From positions 45,044,980-45,108,979 of the forward strand of contig JAJKFL010000042.1 of assembly GCA_021186555.1 (NCBI GenBank): a stretch of 64,000 nt of DNA, written 5' to 3'. This DNA is from Reticulitermes speratus. Its lineage: Eukaryota; Arthropoda; Insecta; Blattodea; Rhinotermitidae. Numbering within the stretch: position 1 is the stretch's first letter; every line of letters starts with the position of its first letter. Positions 55,563-64,000 of the stretch are shown here, piece by piece. A program made the translations under genes and the position numbers. Under the pieces are notes generated by a model. The model saw nothing but the letters and a program-made list of their open reading frames with translations. It searched no databases and was not told the origin of the DNA.

Positions 55563-56660
55563 GAGTCTTTAAATATAATTCACGTTAATCTTAGTCTTTA
55601 AAGGGTATGTAAATAAATGGACAGGAACAAAAACGAGTATAAAACTTTAGTTTAATTACAACAAACATCTGTAAGACAGAGATTCGAAAGGCGATGGCTG
55701 TCAGGGGTGTGATGCCGTGACGTTAGGTAAAATATTACTGACACTTCAGAAGGACCTCCTGCTTACATCGTCAGACCAAAGACGGATGAAGCAGGTTCCT
55801 CCATAATGTTGGTACATTTATACCGTAAGACACGGCGCTATAGTTAAAACAACCTTTGTTCAAACGAAATCTCATATCCTCTTACGCCAATTACTCCAGT
55901 GTTTCGCTAACAGGCTGCTAAAATTCCCATGGGAAAGCTTGATTCCTGCTGAAATACAGTTCTGACCTCCTCTGACACATAAAGATGACCCACTTAACTG
56001 ATGAACACTTTACACGAACACCCTATAAAAAGGCAAATAATCTAATTAGTGCAGTTCGCTTACGAAGGATTGGATAAAGTCGTGTTTTACAGATTTCAAT
56101 TCCTGTATTAGGAAGCTTATAAGTGAATTAAACTGTCACTTCATTGAATTTCGAAGGCTAAAATACGCTACAGAGGCAATTCAAAGTGCAATTAAATAGG
56201 GTATTTGAAAAACGGAGCATGTGTAAAGGCTGAAAGGCAGACATATTCCCTTGTGCAACTAACCGATTCAATTTCATTATTTTGTGTAACACGCGCCATC
56301 TTCTGTGTAGATCACAATTAATGGGATCGAACCGACGCCTTGCGAATTTGACAAGCAAGCTGTCACGTGCAGCCATTTTGAAACGATAACATCAAATAAC
56401 ACCTAAACTTCAGAGTGAACCGAAGCAACCCGAAAGGTAATTTAATTCGGCTGCACAGTGCTCTTTATATTAAGTTACAATTAACACAGCAGTTTGCCAA
56501 ATCAGCACGGTAATAGCACTCAAGCCTACAGCAAGGACGTTCCTCCCAAAGCAGTGAGTTGTTCCATCACACGAACTCTTGGCACAGCTCATTAGAACGG
56601 CACCTCGGTCCACATCAGGGGTGTACAAACAACGATCCATATTCAGACATTAATAATAAG
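55563..56660. other. Fold-back repeat, otherwise no gene seen
   Basis: At 55700-55850 GTGATGCCGTGACGTTAGGT...AGGACCTCCTGC faces GCAGGTTCCTCCATAATGTT...GACACGGCG, a decayed fold-back. The rest has only short frames. Confidence 0.5.
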
Positions 56661-56937
56661 TTTTTTTTTTTTCTATGGCTCGACAGCCCTATATGGGCCT
56701 GGGCCTCCTCGTTTCGTCGAGGTTTCATGATCACACACATCTGAGACACACCACACTCGGTAGGACTCCTCTGGACGAGTGACCAGCCCGTCGCAGAGAC
56801 CTCTACCTGACAACACACAACACTCACAACAGACAGACATCCATGCCCTAGGTGGGATTCGAACCCACAATCCCAGTAAGCGAGCGGCCGCAGACCACGC
56901 CTTAGACGCACGGCCACTGCGATCGGCAATAATAAGT
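56661..56937 (-). mobile_element. SINE-1a copy with target duplication
   Basis: AATAATAAGT flanks both sides (about 56652-56661 and 56938-56947). Head GCCGATCGCAGTGGCCGTGC, B box intact. Confidence 0.9.
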
Positions 56938-57105
56938 ATTATAACTTCTTAATTTCTGAAATGCAGTACAGGCAAAGTGCCACAAAAGCAAACAAATACA
57001 GAAATAAATAAAACTGTATTAAACTGTTTAGGCCCCAGTACAGGCTATGAGAAAGTTCATATTGTAAGAAATGTTACATTATTCACAAAGATAGGACATA
57101 AGCGT

Positions 57106-57372
57106 GCCGATCGCAGTGGCCGCGCGGTCTAAGGCGTGAGTCTGCGGCTGCTCGCTTACTGGGATTGTGGGTTCGAATCCCGCTGAGGGCATGTATGTCT
57201 GTCTGTTGTGAGTGTTGTGTGTTGTTGTCAGGTAGAGGTCTCTGCGACGAGATGGTCACTCGTCCAGAGGAGTCCTACCGAGTGTGGTGTGTCTAAATGT
57301 GTGTGATCGTGAAGCCTCGAAAAATGAGGCGGCCTAGGCCCCAAAGGGGCTGTCGAGCCATTGGAAAAAAAA
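57106..57372 (+). mobile_element. SINE-1a copy with 13-bp target duplication
   Basis: Flanked by AGGACATAAGCGT (57093-57105) and AGGACATAAACGT (57373-57385). Complete: head GCCGATCGCAGTGGCCGCGC, B box GGGTTCGAATCCCGC, 'a' body, A-run. Defines the element's borders. Confidence 0.95.
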
Positions 57373-57406
57373 AGGACATAAACGTACTCTGGGTCTATGA
57401 CAGCAC

Positions 57407-57905
57407 CAATCATCAGAGGACCACGAATGGCCACACTCTCCCCTATAAGACACTGCCAATATGTGACAGATGGCGTTGTCAGGCGGCCTCGACATGTACA
57501 TACTTTCACCTATAAAAACACTCAAGTGTCTGACAGATGGCGTTAATCGTCAGTCGGCCTGGATATATACATACTTCCCCCTATAATAGATTCTCAATAC
57601 CTGATAGATTGTGTTAAAAGTCAGGCGGCCTCGACATGTACATACTTTCACCTATAAAAACACTCAAGTGTCTGACAGATGGCGTTAATCGTCAGTCGGC
57701 CTGGATATATACATACTTCCCCCTATAATAGATTCTCAATACCTGATAGATTGTGTTAAAAGTCAGGCGTGCCTCGACATGTACATACTTTCACCTATAA
57801 AAAACAATGTCTGACAGATGGCATTAATCGTCAGACGGCCTCAACAAGCACCTACACTCTCAGACCACAGGTCTAATAGACTTACGAAACTATAAAAAGG
57901 GCAGT
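57407..57905. repeat. 71-bp satellite with alternating A and B monomers
   Basis: Monomer starts at 57478 (A), 57549 (B), 57620 (A), 57691 (B), 57762 (A) and 57830. A carries GCGGCCTCGACATGTACATA, B carries GTCGGCCTGGATATATACAT; the register is exactly 71 bp, giving a 142-bp higher-order unit. Two decayed units lie before 57478. Confidence 0.9.
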
Positions 57906-58212
57906 ACTACTGCAAAATCAAAAGAAAAGCTTGGTGAAATTCAGTAATTAAAAAGCCATACCTATGCTTTTATATAAACCACGAAGCTGCATGTCAACAA
58001 AAAACAAATAGGTGTCAATAAAGGGTCGCGGGACCCAGATTGATCACAACGTAACAAAGATCTTACTGAAGAACTGGGAACAGAACACATCAATACACTA
58101 ACAACACAGGCAATGCACGTATAAACGTAAAATTGAGGCGCGTTCGCGTAACCACTGTTGCCGTGCAAAAGCAATAAGTAGTACGTATTCCGAGTGTGTG
58201 TCTGTAGCCTTA

Positions 58213-58829
58213 GGCCGCGTTCTCACGGGGCGTGAACCACGCGCGTGAATCACACTTTCGTGGGCCACTACCCGTGTGAACGCGGAGTCGTGGACCTTGC
58301 GTGTGACGTCAGCAGTCCACGATCCTGTCGTGGCAGGATCAAACCATGTTTGATTTTCAGTCGTGGTGCTGGCGTTCGTGAGGTAAGATGTCGTCACAAA
58401 TGCTAAGACTCAGTGACAGCGAAACTTTACGTTTCTTAACTCTGCTTAACAAGTATTCAAACTGTATTTCTGTCATTCGCAGTAAATTTTTGAAGTCATC
58501 TGGATAGCGATGTTTAAGTTCGGTATCAATAAATCTGGATGCTCCCACAAGTGGGCGCCGTGTTATCCACTCCTTAACCCACCAACGCTTTCTCCGACGT
58601 TTTTCTTGTCTTTTGTCGAGTGCGCGAACAATTTGATATGCTAAAATTCCACAAAACACAGAGCACAGTACGGCACAGCCCTCAGCAACTGTCCCGTCCA
58701 TGGTCACGATTGTACTGAAACCTTTTGTCCGTGTGAACAGCTCACGCTTTCCACCAAGCGTGGAGGCAACACGAGTGAGCACGCCAGTGTGATTCACGCG
58801 CGTGGTTCACGCCCCGTGAGAACGCGGCC
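58213..58829. mobile_element. PIF/Harbinger element, 617 bp, internally deleted
   Basis: 44-bp perfect terminal inverted repeats (58213-58256 and 58786-58829, starting GGCCGCGTTCTCACGGGGCG) and TTA on both sides (58210-58212, 58830-58832). M490 copy A reads GTAGCCTTAGTTA at this site, the exact empty target. Keeps part of a transposase frame on the minus strand. Confidence 0.92.
58357..58797 (-). pseudogene. Truncated PIF/Harbinger transposase N-terminus
   Basis: A 146-codon minus frame; ATG at codon 33 (58701, MDGTVAEGCAVL) is a more likely start because the first codons lie in or next to the terminal repeat. Residues from about 75 read RRKRWWVKEWITRRPLVGAS and LKHRYPDDFKNLLRMTEIQF, the N-terminal signature of PIF/Harbinger transposases. 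The frame ends before any of the DDE catalytic residues, so the element is non-autonomous. Confidence 0.8.
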
Positions 58830-58957
58830 TTAGTTATCCAGCATGCAAAGCGCATGCGCAGTATTATATTGTCATCTGTGGCCTGTCTGGCTGTACCATA
58901 TTTTTCCACATTATCTCATAAATGACACAGAAAAGGATTACTGAACATAAAACGTGT

Positions 58958-59546
58958 TTTTTATTTAAAAATAAACACCAACAAAATGCACAACTTTCAA
59001 GGCGCAGACCAGCTCCTTATATCATGAAACTATCCAACGCGTTTCGGCTCTTTGCGAGCCATCATCAGGGATCTTTCTTTTATATTTTATAAAAGTGCTT
59101 CACAAATGCAGCATCTGTTTGATTATTTAAAAATATGCACTATCTGGAGTATGAGTTAAAAACACACGAGTTATAAACAAAGTTAAAAAGATGATTTGTT
59201 AAATAACTTATTAAAAACACTGTTCACTATGTCTATTGTGTAAAGGATGTTCGCACTTCTAAAGGTTTCATGAGATCGCGCACTACACTGTACTGTTTGC
59301 GATGGATTTTTGTAGCACGGCGATAGACACTCGCGCTGTATGTAGTGTTGTCGTTTGTTTTCTTCACGTTGCAGTGCGGTCCTCCTGATGGTGTAGTATA
59401 TATAAATATAAAATTTGATATGAAGAAGAAGTGGTTCCGGTGCAAGTATATTGTAGGGTTGCGTCTTGAAGTGTATTCGGTGCGAGTGAACTGTGTTATC
59501 ACTTTTTAAATAATGAAAATGCACGGTGAATTAAGATTAAAGATTG
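58958..59546 (-). mobile_element. Penelope-like retroposon, 589 bp, with 11-bp target duplication
   Basis: ATAAAACGTGT flanks both sides (58947-58957, 59547-59557). On the minus strand it starts near TTCACCGTGCATTTTC, contains CTGATGA, T, GGCTC/GAGCC stem, GAAAC (59068-59041), and ends GTGCATTTTGTTGGTG plus an A-rich tail. No domain-bearing frame. Penelope affinity is inferred from the motif and the shared ends. Confidence 0.7.
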
Positions 59547-60533
59547 ATAAAACGTGTGTTTTGATTTTCTTTACAAAATTTATCTGACACATTTGTCTTT
59601 CTAAGAAGAATTCGGCGAGATATTATCACGAATTTACAAACGCCTTCCTGTAAAGCACTCGTTTATTCTCGTCAGATTTTAATGAAACTTGAATTTCCTC
59701 GAGAGATTTTCGAGAAATACTCGAATATCGAATTTGATGAAAACCCGTCCAGTGGGAGCCGAGTTGTTCCATGCGGACGGACAGACAGACAGACATGACG
59801 AAGCTAGTAGTCGCTTTTAGCAATTTTGCGAAAACGCCTAACAACTATGCAAATAGCCAGGCAAATATAATCCCACGTTGAATGTTCGGTATATTTGCAC
59901 TTTACATTCTTTGACATTTTTTCTGTTAGTCTGCGCACAGGAACGACAGATGGGATAATTCTGTTTTCCGATACCAAAACGTCTGCCATTGGTCTGAGAG
60001 CAAATTAAATGCAGCTGGCAGGAGTCCGGTGGTAAATAAAAAATAATAATGGGAAAAGATACAGCCTGTTTCACGATCTTGACAATAGCGACTAAATCTG
60101 AGACTCCCAATCCTAATTAAGTCTATTAATAATCCAGTTACTACGTATTTCGATACAACCCTAGCTATAAATGACATTCAGTCGCTGTTGGTACAACTAT
60201 TTACCAGTTCTTTAGGAACCTTGAGGATTCCTTTCTCGTGACTTTCTTTGGCCTCCAAAAGGTCACTTCAAAATAGACCAATCCGGCCCCCAAGCCAGGA
60301 ACATAATTTTCCTCCCCTGCTCTACACGATGGCAGTAACGGCGAAATGTGTACTTTGGCATCCATTCAAAACCAGTAGCAGCTTCATTTCATTCCAGTAT
60401 GATTCACACACATGTTTTCAAATTACAATCGACAGTGCCACACAGTTACGTTCACTGCTTACACGTACAGAGGTACCCATACAGGTACACAGGTACCCAA
60501 CACGGCATATGCGACGAAGATCGAGCTCGTTCG

Positions 60534-61050
60534 ATTTTTAGACGCGTTTGCAGGATTGCGAAAAGCGACTATTAGCTTCGTCATGTCTGTCTGTCCGTCC
60601 TTCCACATGGAATAACTCGGCTGCCACTGGAAGGATTTTCGTGAAATATGATACTTCATTATTTTTCGAAAATCTGTCGAGAAAATTCAAGTTTCATTGA
60701 AATCTGACAAGAATAACGGGTACTTTTACATGAAGACCTATGTACATTTATGATAATATCTCGCGCAATTCTTCTTAGAATGAGAAATGCTCCAGACAAA
60801 AGTTGTACAGAAAATCAAAACACACATTTTATGTCCAGTGACGTTCTTACGAAAATCATGCCGTTTATGAGATAATGTGGAAAAATACGGTAGAGCCAGA
60901 CAGGTCACAGATAACAATATGACGCATGCGCTTTGCATGCTGGATAACTAAGGTCACAGACACACACTCAGAATATGTAATATTTATTGCTTTTCCACGG
61001 CAACAAAGGTTACGCGAACGCACCCCAATATTGTGTTTATACGTACATTC
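60534..61050 (-). mobile_element. M490 MITE copy D
   Basis: Left end TTTTTAGACGCGTTTGCAGG, internal GCGCTTTGCATGCTGGATAA, right end GTTACGCGAACGCACCCCAA. Reverse of copies A-C. Confidence 0.8.
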
Positions 61051-61321
61051 GCTTGGTAGACATTACAATGAACACACAGCTGTATTATAGTGTACTACAG
61101 AACGTACCATCACTATTGCATGGTCGCTTACTTCAATCGCGAAGTACAACAGAATTCGGCTTACATTCACACTGCTTCTGTCTGCTCCTATCTGCAGCAC
61201 TAACACAGCACACACTGAATCAATACAACTTTGTACTCGTCCAATCTGCAATCTCAGTGCACTCTTTGCTGGCTGATTAAGACAACCGACCGACCGACCA
61301 ACTCAAAATGGAGCAGATTCC

Positions 61322-61589
61322 TTTTTTTTTAATTCCAATGGCTCGACAGCGCCTTGGCGGCCTAGGCCTCCTCATTATCGAGGCTTCACGATCACACTCA
61401 GTCACACCACACTCGGTAGGACTCCTCTGGACGAGTGACCAGCCCGTCGCAGAGACCTCTACCTGACAACACACAACACTCACAAGAGACAGACATCCAT
61501 GCCCCCGGCGGGATTCGAACCCGCAATCCCAGCAAGCAAGCGAGGGGCCGTAGAGCCACGCCTTAGACAGCGCGGCCACTGGGATCGGC
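61322..61589 (-). mobile_element. SINE-1a copy with 12-bp target duplication
   Basis: AGCAGATTCCTT flanks both sides (61312-61323 and 61590-61601). B box GCGGGTTCGAATCCCGCC. Confidence 0.92.
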
Positions 61590-61604
61590 AGCAGATTCCT
61601 TACT

Positions 61605-61800
61605 GAGCTCTAATGTTCATTACCGTGTTCACAACAGCCAGTCACTTGTCCATATCTAAGCACACGAATCCAGTACACACGCTACCATCCTATTTAACAT
61701 TCGTTTTAATATTATCCTCCATCTGCGCCATATTTCCCACACTGTATCTTTCAGGTCTTCCCAACAAAATCCTGCTTGCATTACACGCTTTCAAAAACTT
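61605..61800 (-). mobile_element. LINE 3' tail
   Basis: The minus strand encodes RRRWRIILKRMLN-like residues then the tail AACACGGTAATGAACATTAG; same family as 21853-22165. Confidence 0.6.
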
Positions 61801-62000
61801 TAATAAAGGTCTGTGACCATATACCAGTGTCACTTCAGTAAGTGACGCTAGTGTCACTCACACATCACAAGTCCGCGTGTCCGCCATGTTGTTACTGTTC
61901 AAAGAAATCAAAATGTGCGATGTTAGAGTGCAATGCCGCCACGCTCATACCAAGTTTGGTGAAAACCGGTACATTGGGTAACATGTTAACACACGGTCTT

Positions 62001-62515
62001 CTTTTAGGCGCGTTCGCAAAATTGCGAAAAGCGACAATAAACTTCGTCATGTCTGTATGTCCGTCTGTCCGTATGGAAGAAATCGGCGTCTACTGGACGG
62101 ATTTTCATTAAATTTGATATTTGAGTATTTTTCAAAAATCTGTTGAGAAAATTCAAGTTTCATTAAAATCTGACAAGAATTACGGGTACTTTACATGAAG
62201 ACCTATGTACATTTATGATAATATCTCGCTCAGTTCTTCTTATAATGAGAAATGTTTCAGACAAAAGAGAAACTCAAAACACACATTTTATGTTCAATAA
62301 CTTTTTTCCGAAAATCGTACCATTTATGAGATAATGTGGAAAAATATGGTAGAGCCAGACAGGCCACAGATGACAATATAATACGGCGCATGCGCATTGC
62401 ATGCTGCATAACTAAGACTACAGACACACACTCATAATATATAATACTTATTGCTTTTCCACCGCAATAATGGTTACGCGAACGCGCCTCAATGTTACGT
62501 TGTAAGTACATTGCG
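62001..62515 (-). mobile_element. M490 MITE copy E
   Basis: Left end TTTTAGGCGCGTTCGCAAAA, internal GGCGCATGCGCATTGCATGC, right end GTTACGCGAACGCGCCTCAA. Uninterrupted. Confidence 0.85.
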
Positions 62516-63524
62516 TGTCTTGTTTCTCCTTAAGAAAAGAAATCAAGTTATTAACATCCGTGCCTAACTGCTGCACATACAGGAGAGACATTGACAATGC
62601 CACAGTATCTGCCTCAAGGCAGGATATTCAGCGATGTAGTAGCCGTCACTGGACAATTCGTATTCTGCACACTGGTGTCAAATCGACGGACTTAACTTCT
62701 GACACAGAATATATTTCTCATTAACATCGCAACAGTAATAAATGAGAGCCTTAGTAGCAGAGAAAGAACCAGCAAATCAATGCCACAAAGACAAAATCCA
62801 TAGATTCAAAGAAACAGCAGGATATGAACCAACGATTGAAATGCGAACTCAGTTTTAACAGTAGGTGACATCTGCATGTGAACACATGTTGAGATAAGCA
62901 ATAATGAACCAAAGACAGATGGCGCGTGTGTTCGGCGGACTGCGTGAAAAAGGGAGAACATATCAATCTATCTCAGCGTTTATACCTCAGATGTTTCTGT
63001 CAGAAACGACACACTCAGAAGCCTGATAAAACTTCTGACAGAATTATCTCTCGCTCACAATTCAAGAAAAGCAGCGTAAAAGCAAATTGATGTTGATGTA
63101 CACGCAGATGCGGTTGGAGAAGCAGTTGAATTAATGTTTTCTGGATCTAAAACACGTATTTACATTACAGCTTTACTATTTAAAATTACAGCCATAATCG
63201 TATAATTTTCAGACAATGAGGCATCGAAATGAATACTAACTGTTCATTCGTCACACCATTTCAATCCAAATGCACGGAATAACGTGCTTACGTAAGGCTT
63301 TCGTATAATATTGCAAAAGATTTAACTGCAACCGCGCGGCATTCACAATTAATAATGTGAATACGGACACAAGTATGTGTAGGCTACATGCAGCACACAT
63401 ATGTCAGAGAAGCTGCCACCACACAAGGCGTTAAAGTGTCCAAGCCCTGAACATGAACTACAAACTTTCGACTTGGAAAAAAAAGTTCAATAAAGTTGAT
63501 TTTAGGCTGCCGCCGCCATGTTGA
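62516..63524. other. No gene seen
   Basis: Only short frames; nothing recognised. Confidence 0.5.
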
Positions 63525-63668
63525 TGAGAGTCGAGTGGTAATTCTTTACCGACGTTTCGGGACAACGTATCAGTCCCATCTTCAAGGGTCAAGAAGTCCA
63601 AGAAGTTTACCCTTGAAGATGGGACCGATACGTTGTCCGAAACGTCCAAGAACAGCGCAGATCCCTTC
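63525..63668. repeat. Fold-back repeat with about 40-bp arms
   Basis: ACCGACGTTTCGGGACAACG and TATCAGTCCCATCTTCAAGG on the left mirror CCTTGAAGATGGGACCGATA and CGTTGTCCGAAACGTCC on the right. The right arm reads TTGAAGA, T, a GGAC/GTCC stem, GAAACGTC. Confidence 0.8.
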
Positions 63669-63794
63669 AATAAAGTGCTAAGCATTTAAATGTAAGTAAT
63701 TTATTCCAAGAAGTTAAAAAGATGCACAGGTGTTACTAAAACAAGGTACAGCTCCTAAATTCATATAGCAAGAAATGCTCCAGCCAGTCAAGGA

Positions 63795-63808
63795 CCCCCC
63801 CCCCCCCC
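63795..63808. repeat. C homopolymer (about 14)
   Basis: Uninterrupted C run. Confidence 0.9.
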
Positions 63809-63909
63809 AGCCCCTGTTACAGACGAAAAGCATGATTATTACGGTATTCATAGCAGCTTCCCATTGGTGCCTAATATAAGCCAGTTGAATCCAGACTAAT
63901 GTCCGGCAC

Positions 63910-64000
63910 ATAATGCACATCCACTTTAATATTATCACCCCGTCTACGAATATACCTTGCAAACAATCCCTTCCCTTTATTCTGTCCATTTTAAATCTTT
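63910..64000 (-). mobile_element. LINE tail fragment, cut by the window edge
   Basis: The minus strand contains GTAGACGGGGTGATAATATT, matching the RRRWEDNIKMD-coding part of the LINE family at 21853-22165. Confidence 0.5.

Larger units (their letters stand above)
58110..59841 (+). mobile_element. M490 MITE copy C, carrying two nested insertions
   Basis: M490 sequence is present at 58110-58212, 58830-58957 and 59547-59841. The gaps are a PIF/Harbinger element and a Penelope-like retroposon, each with a target duplication. Confidence 0.9.

Noticed and set aside
59183-59524. 113-codon minus frame inside the 58958 retroposon
   Set aside because: No GIY-YIG, RT or other domain; overlaps another frame of similar length.

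Overview
This window looks like a gene-poor, repeat-dense stretch of an animal genome, most likely an insect. The insect call rests on non-LTR retrotransposon tails with the '[15 protein letters not shown]'-type C-terminus, an irritans/mellifera-type mariner C-terminus, PIF/Harbinger, pogo-like and hAT-like elements, and many tRNA-derived SINEs. A cockroach or termite (Blattodea) is my best guess, but that is inference from the repeat style and not proven. There is no operon, no bacterial gene and no CRISPR array.

Host coding signal: I can support one probable host gene, on the minus strand and spanning most of the window. A proline- and serine-rich opening exon lies at 38248-37.17 kb and a second large low-complexity exon at 16454-15321. 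An acidic, Ser/Gly-rich last exon lies at 1406-1189. The last two have recognisable splice sites, and both use phase 1, so they join in frame. The link of the first exon to the second is weaker. I do not recognise the protein; it carries SH3-ligand-like and PPxY-like motifs and no visible folded domain.

Repeats, left to right: 0-13 kb holds a chimeric SINE with three tRNA heads, a hAT-type MITE, a 129-bp tandem array made from a SINE head, LINE tails, a Penelope-like GIY-YIG fragment and a TTAA-flanked MITE. 13-20 kb holds more LINE debris, the second host exon and a 20-bp satellite. 20-32 kb is a patchwork of SINEs, LINE 3' ends, a pogo-like MITE and Penelope-like fold-backs. 32-38 kb holds a 43-bp minisatellite, a PIF/Harbinger derivative keeping a MADF-like fragment, an 84-bp palindrome and the first host exon. 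39-57 kb holds 22-, 21- and 114-bp tandem arrays (the largest two 114-bp arrays are inverted relative to each other) and many SINEs. 57-64 kb holds a 71-bp A/B alternating satellite and a three-level nest in which a PIF/Harbinger element and a Penelope-like retroposon both sit inside one older MITE, each with a visible target-site duplication.

The most interesting signals are these: (1) SINEs that are chains of modules joined at the same point just 3' of the Pol III B box and that move as units; (2) a CTGANGA-stem-GAAAC motif whose stem covaries between copies, next to Penelope-like sequence; (3) fold-back retroposons built from an inverted copy of their own 3' end; (4) a MITE whose internal segment has become a 114-bp satellite; (5) the nested PIF/Harbinger insertion proven by empty sites in sister copies.
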